A stretch of DNA of 64,000 bases from the NCBI RefSeq assembly GCF_026810225.1, contig NZ_CP113865.1, positions 1,632,001 through 1,696,000 of the forward strand, written 5' to 3'. Shown piece after piece: positions 46,238 to 54,748 of this stretch (position 1 is its first letter; every line of letters starts with the position of its first letter). This DNA comes from Caldicellulosiruptor morganii. GTDB taxonomy: Bacteria > Bacillota > Thermoanaerobacteria > Caldicellulosiruptorales > Caldicellulosiruptoraceae. Made by a program: the position numbers and the translations under genes. A model generated the notes under the pieces. That model saw only the letters and a list, made by a program, of their open reading frames with translations, searched no databases and had not been told where the DNA came from.

Positions 46238-48367
46238 TTACTCTATACTCATTCTTCGATTTATTATTTGGAAATTATTTGTGGTACCCGTGGTTATATT
46301 TGCTGTGGGCACAGGAGTTGGTGTTGGAACAATGGGCAAATTCAAATCATTGGTAATTTCATTTATGGTTTGCTCGCTCGGTCTGTCCCATATGATTTTT
46401 AGATTACCAGTGCTATTGACATTGAATCCTGTATCTTCAGCAAGTGAAATAAAAACACCATTTCTAATTATATTTCCAGAAGGACTCATATCAATACCCT
46501 GTGTTGTCATAAGTACGAGACTGTCACCACTTTGCAACGGAGGTATGCGACTTGAGTCGTAAAAATCGTTGTCATTGATTTGAGCAGTTGCATACCACTT
46601 GTATTCAGCAGGTGGCCCAGCAACAACCTGCTCTGCATGAAATTTACTCCAATCTCCACCAACTATGTTTCTAATCTCATCTTTTTTGCTTAATATCGAA
46701 TCCTGCCAGAATGTAAGTATTGAGCGAACATCATCAACAATTGCCGGAGCCGATAGAGATGTGTATGAGTAAGACAAACCCGAATCATTCTGAAATTTGC
46801 TGCGAATGGAAGATGGAAAACTGCTCAGAGCTGGTAAAATACTTCTGTATTTGATTCTATCACTGGTGGGCACATCAAGTGTGTTCAGTAAACCGCTGTT
46901 AAAATTCATTGACAAAGATTGGCCGGTAAATACTCCCAGTGTTACATAATTGTTACCTGTCATGTTAAGGTTTTCAGAATAAAACTCACCACTTGCCACT
47001 GTGGTATTTCCACTTCTATAGCCTCCGAAGAAAGATCTATTCGCAGCACTGCTACCACTGCCACCCCAGGTTATATTTTTAGCATACAGCTTTGCGCCAT
47101 TTTCTATATACAGATTTACATTCTGATTTTGCGCCGTTAGATTCTGGCAATATAGCTCTGCTCCAGGGCCCAAAATTACAGTCGCACCGTCTGAAATTGT
47201 CAGGTTATCAATACACCCTTTAGAATCAATTCTGATTTGAGTACCAGCTCCACTTACCTGAACTTTTTTGGCATATATCTCCTTTACAGTCATTTTTGAA
47301 CCAGCATCCCATATAATGCCTTCGTTTTGGTCATCAACAGCAAGAATATTGGCATCAAGTGTTATGCCACCGCTGTTTGCTCTAAAGTTACCTTTGGTAT
47401 AAAATATACCCGAAGCTTTGACGGTGGATGGCGATGACTGGTTTGTATTGAAAATAGTGTTGCCAAGCACAATTATGTTTGTTACATCAAGATAACAGGC
47501 TTCTCCAACAGTCAAGTCCTTTGCCGTGCCAATATTGCCACCCACAACAGTTAAATGTTTGTTCGCATTTATATTCCCATAGGAGAACATTGCATAGTCA
47601 AAAATATCAAATGGATTTGGAGTGGATACCGGAGTTGTTGTATTGACTGTTGCAAGATTTACAAAGTTGGTTGGATCTATTTCGGGAATTTTGAATTCTA
47701 CTCTTTCCACTCTTTTTGTATTTTTGCCTTTTTCCCTTGCTATTGTGCGTAAAATAAACATGTTACTGGATGAATCATAGTCTATTTTTATGTCTTCAAG
47801 TGAAAAATCTGATAAACGACTCTCAAAATCCGCTTTGAGGTAATCTTTGAGCTGAGAAAAGCTGCTTACAATGATTCCGCTGTTATCAACATTAAAACTG
47901 ACACCCGTCCCATTTGAAAATCCAAGAAATTCTAACAACTTCTTTGTCACATACTTTGTCATACCCTGCTTTATTCTTTCCTTTGCCTGATCATATGTGA
48001 TGGAAGGCGGCGAACCATACAAAGCAGTTCTGATTGTCTTTGGTTCATACATTACATCGGATGGTGATAGCTCGCCAATATTAGCTGAAATTACCATATT
48101 ATCATCGAAATAGTACTTTAAAACCGATCTTTTAATCTCTTCCAGCAATTGATTTAGATAAAACAATGTCTTTTCGGTTCCACTTTGAGAGGCATAAGCA
48201 GTTGTTGTTTTTTGAAATATCGAAACACTTCTGTTAAGCGAAGCCACAACTGCTGACATGCTTCCCAGCACCATGACAAACAAAATGCTTATAAGAATTA
48301 TTACTATAATAAGAGCTGAACCTCGATTAACAAAAAGCTTATTATTTCTTCTTTTCATTTTGTTCAC
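46238..48367 (-). CDS. PilX-like N-terminus with large beta-helix-like body (possible pilus-associated adhesin, tapirin-like)
   Basis: The 709-residue protein has an N-terminal PilX-type membrane segment (RGSALIIVIILISILFVMVLG). After an alpha/beta stretch (~50-230) comes a long run (~250-520) of short beta strands with polar turns, patterned like a right-handed beta-helix (e.g. GGITLDANILAVDD, DSKGCIDNLTISDGATVILG). It ends in a Pro/Thr-rich tail. The 4-base overlap with the pilV-like gene places it in the pilus operon. In Caldicellulosiruptor, tapirins with beta-helix cores that bind cellulose are encoded next to the pilus locus. Whether this is a tapirin relative is inference. Confidence 0.6.
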   Translation of the reverse strand: MNKMKRRNNKLFVNRGSALIIVIILISILFVMVLGSMSAVVASLNRSVSIFQKTTTAYASQSGTEKTLFYLNQLLEEIKRSVLKYYFDDNMVISANIGELSPSDVMYEPKTIRTALYGSPPSITYDQAKERIKQGMTKYVTKKLLEFLGFSNGTGVSFNVDNSGIIVSSFSQLKDYLKADFESRLSDFSLEDIKIDYDSSSNMFILRTIAREKGKNTKRVERVEFKIPEIDPTNFVNLATVNTTTPVSTPNPFDIFDYAMFSYGNINANKHLTVVGGNIGTAKDLTVGEACYLDVTNIIVLGNTIFNTNQSSPSTVKASGIFYTKGNFRANSGGITLDANILAVDDQNEGIIWDAGSKMTVKEIYAKKVQVSGAGTQIRIDSKGCIDNLTISDGATVILGPGAELYCQNLTAQNQNVNLYIENGAKLYAKNITWGGSGSSAANRSFFGGYRSGNTTVASGEFYSENLNMTGNNYVTLGVFTGQSLSMNFNSGLLNTLDVPTSDRIKYRSILPALSSFPSSIRSKFQNDSGLSYSYTSLSAPAIVDDVRSILTFWQDSILSKKDEIRNIVGGDWSKFHAEQVVAGPPAEYKWYATAQINDNDFYDSSRIPPLQSGDSLVLMTTQGIDMSPSGNIIRNGVFISLAEDTGFNVNSTGNLKIIWDRPSEQTINEITNDLNLPIVPTPTPVPTANITTGTTNNFQIINRRMSIE

Positions 48368-49137
48368 CTCCTCACCATAAATTTATACCTCTTCAAAACA
48401 ACACCTCTCTTTGAGTCTTTAATCTCCAGTGACACCTCTACAAGCTGATTGAAATAGGATGATGTGCTTGTGTCGAAAAACTCCACCCTGTCACTAATTG
48501 TAACAGGTTTTAAATAATGAAAATTATTGAACTCCCCCCAGTTTATTAATAATAGAGGATATCGACTTGTGCTGTTTTGTCTAAAAATACCATCCACGTT
48601 AACATCGAAACTGTTTGCAAGTTTGTTTTCAAGCCACAGGATATTAAAGCTCGGAAAATCAATTGAGCAAACCTGAAAGACACCCGCAAAGCTAAACTTA
48701 TATTCAGCTCTGTTTGAACCTTCATCGTAGTACACATCTAAATTTACAGGAGATGATACCACTGTTATGCCTGCGGGCTGATAAACAATATTTCCACCGC
48801 TGTACACCTTTTTGTATACAGTAAGTGAGTTCTGACTGTCACCTTCAACAATAATGTCATAATTCGATTTTGTTATATTGCATGAATAATTAACCTCATA
48901 TACATTGTTATCAAAATCATAGCCAATTGAGCCATTTGATGGATAAGCACTGGTTCTTACCTGTTCGTAAATTTTCTCCACCGCATCATTCAAAATTTGA
49001 TTTACATCCATTTCAACTTTTGCCTTTGATGTAACTTTTACAGACTGATTGATAGAAAATCCGATTGGAATAATAAACAGGGCAAACAAAGCAACAGCAA
49101 CAATTATCTCAACCAGAGAAAAACCTTTGAGTCTCAT
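48364..49137 (-). CDS. PilV-like pseudopilin
   Basis: About 257 residues begin MRLKG-FSLVE, a short prepilin leader with the class III cleavage site G|FSLVE followed by a 20-residue hydrophobic helix. The rest is a beta-rich minor-pilin domain. ATG 49137 is ~9 bases after AAGGTG; GTG 49149 is an in-frame alternative. It is processed by PilD and would sit at the pilus tip or prime assembly. It overlaps the PilX-like gene by 4 bases. Confidence 0.75.
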   Translation of the reverse strand: MRLKGFSLVEIIVAVALFALFIIPIGFSINQSVKVTSKAKVEMDVNQILNDAVEKIYEQVRTSAYPSNGSIGYDFDNNVYEVNYSCNITKSNYDIIVEGDSQNSLTVYKKVYSGGNIVYQPAGITVVSSPVNLDVYYDEGSNRAEYKFSFAGVFQVCSIDFPSFNILWLENKLANSFDVNVDGIFRQNSTSRYPLLLINWGEFNNFHYLKPVTISDRVEFFDTSTSSYFNQLVEVSLEIKDSKRGVVLKRYKFMVRR

Positions 49138-49194
49138 CACATCTATCACCTTACAATCTTATCTCTTTTTCAAACCCCAAAGACACTGATAAGC

Positions 49195-49836
49195 CTAATT
49201 AAACAAATTGCTTTTGCCGCTTTTAATCCCTTTGCTAAACGGAAACCAGCTTCGTGGCAAACTCTGAGGGTCGGTAAAACCATAGAATTTTATGCGGACA
49301 TTGGCTGTAAGTTTACCTGAAGTCTTGTTAATAGAAAATGCCTCCACTGTAAACAAAGGTTTGAACTTCTGCTGTTCATCCAAAAGCTGTTTTATCTTAT
49401 CATATGTTACCTCTTCCCAGGTCTGCCTTGTTAGATAAAAATATGGATAATATTCTTCACCCAGCTCTTCTTTTTTTGCACTCTCCAAATCGATTTTCTG
49501 TCTTGGATCAAAGATATATGACTTTGTGTCTACTTTTATCCTTTGAAGAAGGTACTGAAGATCCATCACACAAAATTTCTCATCCTGGTTGGGTGGTATG
49601 ACATCCTTCAACTTGTTATACTCAACCCTGGCTTTTTCAATCTCCTTCTTTTTTGAATTGTACTGTGCTATTACCATATTCAAACGATCCAATTCATTGC
49701 TGAGTAGTTCATATTCCTGTTTTTTTGCAGCAATTTTCTCTGAAAAGTTTGTATAAATAAAATAGTAAAATACAAACCCCAGTAGAAGAACTGCCAGAAG
49801 GGATAGCAACCATTTCTCTCTATTTGAAAGTCTCAT
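49195..49836 (-). CDS. pilO: Type IV pilus alignment-complex protein PilO-like
   Basis: About 213 residues have one membrane helix (~10-30), a coiled-coil segment (KQEYELLSNELDRLNMVIAQ), and a ferredoxin-like C-terminal domain. ATG 49836 follows AAGGTGG; an in-frame ATG at 49857 is less likely. Sequence similarity within this family is low, so the call rests on architecture and on following pilM and pilN. Confidence 0.72.
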   Translation of the reverse strand: MRLSNREKWLLSLLAVLLLGFVFYYFIYTNFSEKIAAKKQEYELLSNELDRLNMVIAQYNSKKKEIEKARVEYNKLKDVIPPNQDEKFCVMDLQYLLQRIKVDTKSYIFDPRQKIDLESAKKEELGEEYYPYFYLTRQTWEEVTYDKIKQLLDEQQKFKPLFTVEAFSINKTSGKLTANVRIKFYGFTDPQSLPRSWFPFSKGIKSGKSNLFN

Positions 49837-49888
49837 AATACACCACCTTTTCCTCATTTATTATTGCTGATAATCCATTCACTTGATT

Positions 49889-50422
49889 TTATTTTGCAAT
49901 TTCAGCCATTACGACAGCATTCAAAGTCCCTTCATTTTCGCTTGCACCGTTAAATGTTATATTCGTAAAGTGTGAATCATTTTGAACATTGTAAACAAAC
50001 TGAACAACACTTTCCAACTTTTTGGCTGCAAGATTGCATGTCATTTTTCCATCCTCAATCTGCAGAGATTCCATGGAAACATCCACAGGCAGAAGTTTTT
50101 CAACAGTCAACAAGACATCTTTTAGCTTCCTGTTTTCTGCAAATTTTTCGTCTATAAATGCCTTTTTAATCTCAAAAAGTTTTACAATAAACATCTCCCT
50201 TTTGATTTTATCAACTGTGATTCTTTTGGTTTGAACTTCGGTTTTGAGTGTATCCACTTTTATGCTATACGTAATTGACTGTGTGATCAGTATCGCACTG
50301 AAAATCAAAAAAAACGCAAAAGCACCAATTAGAAATAATAAATGCCCTATTCCTCCGCTGTCATCTTTCTGAAATTGTTTGTAATATGCTTCCAGTAAAT
50401 TTATATCCTTTACCGGTGGCAT
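49889..50422 (-). CDS. pilN: Type IV pilus assembly protein PilN-like
   Basis: About 177 residues have the conserved cytoplasmic N-terminal motif DINLLEAYYKQF, which in PilN binds PilM, one membrane helix (~30-52), a coiled coil and a small alpha/beta domain. The ATG 50422 lies after AGGAGGTG. It joins the PilMNO inner-membrane platform. Confidence 0.78.
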   Translation of the reverse strand: MPPVKDINLLEAYYKQFQKDDSGGIGHLLFLIGAFAFFLIFSAILITQSITYSIKVDTLKTEVQTKRITVDKIKREMFIVKLFEIKKAFIDEKFAENRKLKDVLLTVEKLLPVDVSMESLQIEDGKMTCNLAAKKLESVVQFVYNVQNDSHFTNITFNGASENEGTLNAVVMAEIAK

Positions 50423-50457
50423 TGCATCATTCACCTCCTCTTTCACTCACAAAATTA

Positions 50458-51411
50458 TTACACAATTCCACTGATCCCGGCAATATATGTAAGTATTTCT
50501 CCACGCTGAATTTTAGAGGATTTTACACATTTTAGCTCTCCCAGCAATTCCACCTCAATGTTCAGCCTTTTTTGGATAATATAACTTACATCTATGTGCT
50601 GACAAACTTCACCCGTCAGGTATAACTTGTTTACCTCTCTAATAGACTCCTCGCGTGTTCGCAGAAAGTCATAGAATTTCAATATACTTTCAGCAATCGT
50701 ATCTTCTATTACACTGAACTCATACTCATTTCCTTCCTTTTCTGAAAACATTTCTTCAAGCTGAATTATGGGGAACAGCTTTGTTATCAAAAGCTTCCCT
50801 TCTGATGCAACAGATATACTAACCCCATTTCTGCTTATATTTGCCACCAGAAACGGCGCTGTTTGATCATCACCGCGAATATTTTTCTCCAGTTTCAAGA
50901 GATTAACAACCGAGTTTGGCTCAATATCTATTTTGCCAATTTTAATTCCAGCATTTCTGAAAGCATTTATCAACCCCTCAATAATCTGTCGCTGAACGCC
51001 CACCATGAGAACTTTTTGTTTTTTTGTATTCCCTTCAGATACAACTTTAAGCTGTTTATAGTCCAAAACATAGTTATTTAAATTTATTGGGAAGTATTGC
51101 TTTGCCTCGTTTCTGATAAGGCTGTACATTTGGTTTTCCTTTACAATTGGAACTTCTATTTCTCGAATTAAAATATTGGAAATACCACATAGCACAACTC
51201 TGACATTGTTTTTTGGAAATTCTTTACCCTTGAAAATTTCTCTCAGCTGGATTTGCAAGAAAACATCGTCAACTTTTGTGTCTTCTTTTATAACAGGGTC
51301 ATTAAAATTTTTTTCATGCCACTTAACTGGATAAATGTAATCTCCCTTTATACTCCCAACAACCACTCTCACGTAGTTTTTTCCAACTTCAACAACAACT
51401 TTATCGCTCAT
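50458..51411 (-). CDS. pilM: Type IV pilus assembly protein PilM
   Basis: About 317 residues with an actin-like/FtsA fold: N-terminal phosphate-binding strand VVVEVGKNYVRVVVGS, then LIRNEAKQYFPINL and LYLTGEVCQHIDV. It is the cytoplasmic partner of PilN. ATG 51411 follows GAGGTG by 7 bases, making it preferable to the in-frame start at 51432. It is 11 bases upstream of pilN and 22 bases after the pseudopilin gene. Confidence 0.82.
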   Translation of the reverse strand: MSDKVVVEVGKNYVRVVVGSIKGDYIYPVKWHEKNFNDPVIKEDTKVDDVFLQIQLREIFKGKEFPKNNVRVVLCGISNILIREIEVPIVKENQMYSLIRNEAKQYFPINLNNYVLDYKQLKVVSEGNTKKQKVLMVGVQRQIIEGLINAFRNAGIKIGKIDIEPNSVVNLLKLEKNIRGDDQTAPFLVANISRNGVSISVASEGKLLITKLFPIIQLEEMFSEKEGNEYEFSVIEDTIAESILKFYDFLRTREESIREVNKLYLTGEVCQHIDVSYIIQKRLNIEVELLGELKCVKSSKIQRGEILTYIAGISGIV

Positions 51412-51453
51412 TTCATTCACCTCAATAAACAAACTTTGAAAATAAAAGCTGTT

Positions 51454-51987
51454 TTATTCAGTTCTTAAAACATGCGATACTTTATATTTGCGCTTAATAT
51501 CCATCGAAGCACGTCTTGTTACAAAAACTTCATATTCTACTTCAACCTTTTTTATAGTTCCAAAAGCAATCATTCTACTATCAAAAAACGTAACCCTGCC
51601 GGTTAAAATCTGGTAGGGGCTGCTACCGGTTTTTTCTATTACGACTGACTTGCTTGCACTTACCCATGTAACTTTTACATGATACGTTCCAGCAACAGCT
51701 CCGGATGCAGCAGGTTGAGCTTCATATACATCCATTTCAACAATTTTATCCCCTGCTGATGAAACAGAAACATTTATACTTCTTTGATCTGCCATCTCAA
51801 ACCATTGCCTCAGAGAGTCGCTGAGTCGCTTTGCCTCACCTTCAATCCTGGCTGTGTTGTAGGTTTCAACTGAGATTTTATAGTTCTGGATAAAAAAAGA
51901 ATACAGAGCAGCTAAAATTATACCCAGTATTGCAACACCTATTATCATTTCAACCAGAGTAAGACCTCTTAATCTTGCTTTTATCAT
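51454..51987 (-). CDS. PilW/GspJ-like pseudopilin
   Basis: The 177-residue protein has prepilin motif RLRG|LTLVEMIIG, a hydrophobic N-terminal helix and a beta-rich body. Leu at +1 replaces the usual Phe, seen in some minor pilins. It overlaps the preceding pseudopilin gene by 4 bases. Confidence 0.78.
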   Translation of the reverse strand: MIKARLRGLTLVEMIIGVAILGIILAALYSFFIQNYKISVETYNTARIEGEAKRLSDSLRQWFEMADQRSINVSVSSAGDKIVEMDVYEAQPAASGAVAGTYHVKVTWVSASKSVVIEKTGSSPYQILTGRVTFFDSRMIAFGTIKKVEVEYEVFVTRRASMDIKRKYKVSHVLRTE

Positions 51988-52535
51988 TTAACTTCTACGC
52001 TCCCCGGTGGTGAGGTCTTTATTAAAACCGTCTTTCTATACCGCCCACCACCAAAATTTTTTATATTAACCACCAGTTCCTTTGCAGATGTAAAGTACAC
52101 ACTCTGCCCGGCAGGTGAACCAGTAAATCTCCACAAATTGCCATCATTGCCATAGCATATATATGTCCAAACAGGACCTGAACCGGTGACAATCAGATCA
52201 TTTGGTGTAACAATCTCCACTCTGCTGCTTTTTAGTTCGTCCAAAACTACTTCTGAACCGCCCTGCCGTTTTACAAGCTGAATCTGAAAATAATAATTTC
52301 CACTTGAATCAGGAACAATATAGTTGTTAATCTTTATGTAGTAGGTTGTATAGTTCATCTCTTTGTCTTCTAAATCATACAACTTCTGAAACATATCGGC
52401 AATTTGATTTGCCGCACTCTGCACCTCAGCCCTGTTTTTCCCGGATAAATAATTCGGTATTGCAATGCTCAGAATTATTGCCAGAATAGCAAGAACAATT
52501 ACCATCTCAACAAGGGAAAAACCCTTCCTTTTCAT
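51984..52535 (-). CDS. GspH/FimT-like pseudopilin
   Basis: About 183 residues start MKRKG|FSLVEMVIVLAILA, a classical class III prepilin leader. The C-terminal part is a beta-rich GspH-like domain ending FGGGRYRKTVLIK. ATG 52535 is preferred because it gives a short leader; ATG 52559 is in frame and overlaps comFB by 4 bases. Confidence 0.82.
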   Translation of the reverse strand: MKRKGFSLVEMVIVLAILAIILSIAIPNYLSGKNRAEVQSAANQIADMFQKLYDLEDKEMNYTTYYIKINNYIVPDSSGNYYFQIQLVKRQGGSEVVLDELKSSRVEIVTPNDLIVTGSGPVWTYICYGNDGNLWRFTGSPAGQSVYFTSAKELVVNIKNFGGGRYRKTVLIKTSPPGSVEVK

Positions 52536-52555
52536 GTTATACATACCCTCTTTAA

Positions 52556-52852
52556 TCATTTATCTCTGAACTCTTTATCATGCTTCTGATTGTTCTTTAC
52601 TATAAACATAGCAGCCGCCAAAGCTGCTATAACGTCAACTCTAAACTGAGATTCCATACTCTTTAACATTGAGTAAATCTTACCTTCCTCTGTAACATAA
52701 TACCTTGGGGGAAGCCTGTTGAGTGCCAGTGCTATTACATCGGCTCTGCACTTTTCACATGTACAAACCGCATCTTTAAAGTCCTCAATAACAACATCAT
52801 AGTACTTTTCAACTATTTCCTCCATTGCATTCTTAACCTTATACTTCATCAT
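52556..52852 (-). CDS. comFB: ComFB-family protein (late competence protein/cyclic-dinucleotide receptor family)
   Basis: The 98-residue protein has a helical N-terminus (KNAMEEIVEKYYD) and the family core CTCEKCRADVIALALN followed by LPPRYYVTEEG, so a zinc-type cysteine cluster and the ComFB fold are visible. Cyanobacterial ComFB proteins were reported as cyclic-dinucleotide receptors linked to type IV pili and natural competence; that role here is inference. It lies between pilD and pseudopilin genes and overlaps its neighbour by 4 bases. Confidence 0.85.
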   Translation of the reverse strand: MMKYKVKNAMEEIVEKYYDVVIEDFKDAVCTCEKCRADVIALALNRLPPRYYVTEEGKIYSMLKSMESQFRVDVIAALAAAMFIVKNNQKHDKEFRDK

Positions 52853-52859
52853 GTATTAC

Positions 52860-53660
52860 CTACCCTATCATGTATGTTTTATATAGCTCTAAAATCCTTT
52901 CACCAAAAACCATGGTTAAATAAATTCCAAGTGAAATGAAAGGTCCAAAGGGAATTGCTTTTTTTACCGAATCCTTACCTTCCAATTTGTGAGTCGCCGC
53001 TATATAAATTATCCCGTATATCGCAGCGCTTATAAAAGACAGCATATTGCATAAAATTGCTTTGCCAAAACTAAAACCAAAACCGCCTGCCAGCAGCAGT
53101 AGCACATCACCCAGCCCCATTGCTCTTTCACGTGTTATAAAATATATCATAAAAACAAGCAACGCAGAATAAACCGAGCCCATAAATAAACCCATTATCT
53201 GCAATGCACCGGGCTGTTTGAGCCTCAATACTTCAAACACAGCTTTCAAAACAAGAAGAAAAATTATGCTCAATGTGGATATTTCAAAGGTATTAAAATC
53301 AACAGCACCGATGTATATCAAAAGGCAACCTATGATAAAAAACAAAACAGCAAGCAATATGCTTTGAAAAAAATAAAAGTTAAACGCCATAATAGCATTT
53401 AAGCCTGTCAAAAGTTCCACCAGAGGATACTGTATACTGATTTTCTCCCTGCAGCCACGACATCTGCCTTTTTGGATCAAATAGCTCAAAACAGGAATAA
53501 GCTCAAACCAACCCAGTCTTTTTCCGCACCTCGGACATCTGCTTCCTGGTGCTATTATGGATTCCCCTCTGGGAAGTCTGTAAATACAAACATTCAAAAA
53601 ACTGCCAATCACAAGCCCCATGACAAATGCAAAAATCCCAAACATTCCAAAACCTCTCAA
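52860..53660 (-). CDS. pilD: Prepilin peptidase/N-methyltransferase PilD
   Basis: The 266-residue membrane protein begins with the methyltransferase region GSFLNVCIYRLPRG and two CxxC pairs (RCPRCGKR, RCRGCREK). The peptidase aspartates are in GAVDFNTFEI and the GxGD motif GLGDVLLLLAGG. It removes prepilin leaders after glycine and methylates the new N-terminus. All pilins and pseudopilins in this locus are expected substrates. Confidence 0.93.
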   Translation of the reverse strand: MRGFGMFGIFAFVMGLVIGSFLNVCIYRLPRGESIIAPGSRCPRCGKRLGWFELIPVLSYLIQKGRCRGCREKISIQYPLVELLTGLNAIMAFNFYFFQSILLAVLFFIIGCLLIYIGAVDFNTFEISTLSIIFLLVLKAVFEVLRLKQPGALQIMGLFMGSVYSALLVFMIYFITRERAMGLGDVLLLLAGGFGFSFGKAILCNMLSFISAAIYGIIYIAATHKLEGKDSVKKAIPFGPFISLGIYLTMVFGERILELYKTYMIG

Positions 53661-53783
53661 AATCCATTTCCCCTGACTTTTTCTTTTTTCAAAATATTTT
53701 TATAAAATCAAGGGGCACCTTTTACACCAACCCTCATCACGCAATCATTTCATAAAAACCTCACCATGCTACCCACTGTTGCA

Positions 53784-54242
53784 TTATTTGTATCTAGCAT
53801 AATCCGGTGTTGGATAGAGCATAACTTCTGTGTTTCCATCACTGGTCTTTGTATAAATCTCTATCTTCTCATCAGAAGGGGTAAATTTCAAATAATAATC
53901 TTGGTTGGAAAGTCTTGTTTTGAAAGAGAAATTATCACCAAGATATTTTTTTACAACATCTTGGGCACTCTCAGCACTACCACCACCTGGTGGTGTAAGG
54001 TTCACACTTGCCAAAGCAGTTGCATTGGAAGTTGACGGAATAACATAGCCATCGGCTATTGCCTGCAACAGAGCAGTTGCAATCTGCTTTGCACTTGATG
54101 CATCTGATGTTGCTCTTGCCCTGTTAATCTGCTTCATGACCTGCGGAACAATTATTGCAATCAATATTGCAATAATAGCCATAACAATAACCATTTCAAT
54201 CAATGTAAAACCTCTGTTTTTTCCTGTTAATCTGCTTAACAA
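53784..54242 (-). CDS. pilA: Type IV pilin (second)
   Basis: The 152-residue protein has an 11-residue leader ending NRG|FTLIE, the conserved Glu5, and a long hydrophobic helix ending in IIVPQVMKQINRAR. The soluble domain is small and has a Gly/Pro stretch (TPPGGGSAES). It may be the major pilin because of its compact size and gap from downstream genes. About 120 bases without a clear terminator follow. Confidence 0.85.
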   Translation of the reverse strand: MLSRLTGKNRGFTLIEMVIVMAIIAILIAIIVPQVMKQINRARATSDASSAKQIATALLQAIADGYVIPSTSNATALASVNLTPPGGGSAESAQDVVKKYLGDNFSFKTRLSNQDYYLKFTPSDEKIEIYTKTSDGNTEVMLYPTPDYARYK

Positions 54243-54272
54243 GATAAGCCATCATATTAAATCACCCTCCCT

Positions 54273-54695
54273 TTATTTATAGCTTTTATCAAAGTTGGGA
54301 TAAAGCTCCCAAAAGTTTGTGCCATCTCCGGCATAAACCTTTAAAACACTGTCAAACCGGTAATAAAAACTGTAATTCCTGTTTAGGGTTGGCTTTGGGG
54401 TACCCCCTGAAATATAGTCACTCAGTTTTATAAAGTGATTTGCATCCAGATTTATCACATCCCCAGTTATTTCATGAAAATTGTTATCTAAAATTATATC
54501 TGAAAGCAAAGTGTTTTGTTCAATCTCCCACAGATAGAACGACTGTGCTATTTCTTTTGCCGCCTTGACATCTGCCACAACCTTAGCCCGGTTTAAACTT
54601 TTCATAACCTGCGGAAACACAATTGCTCCAAGCACAGCCACAATAACCATAACAACCACAAGCTCAATAAGCGTAAAACCTTTTTCAGGCTTCAT
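54273..54695 (-). CDS. Type IV pilin (first)
   Basis: The 140-residue protein has a 6-residue leader MKPEKG|FTLIELVVVM and the same helix plan as the next gene (FPQVMKSLNRAK), but a different soluble domain. Two adjacent pilins derive from gene duplication and may be major and minor subunits. It lies between pilC and the second pilin. Confidence 0.85.
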   Translation of the reverse strand: MKPEKGFTLIELVVVMVIVAVLGAIVFPQVMKSLNRAKVVADVKAAKEIAQSFYLWEIEQNTLLSDIILDNNFHEITGDVINLDANHFIKLSDYISGGTPKPTLNRNYSFYYRFDSVLKVYAGDGTNFWELYPNFDKSYK

Positions 54696-54748
54696 AATAC
54701 TCTTTGCTCACTTCCTTGAATCCAAAATTTTCCTGCACTTTATCCCCA

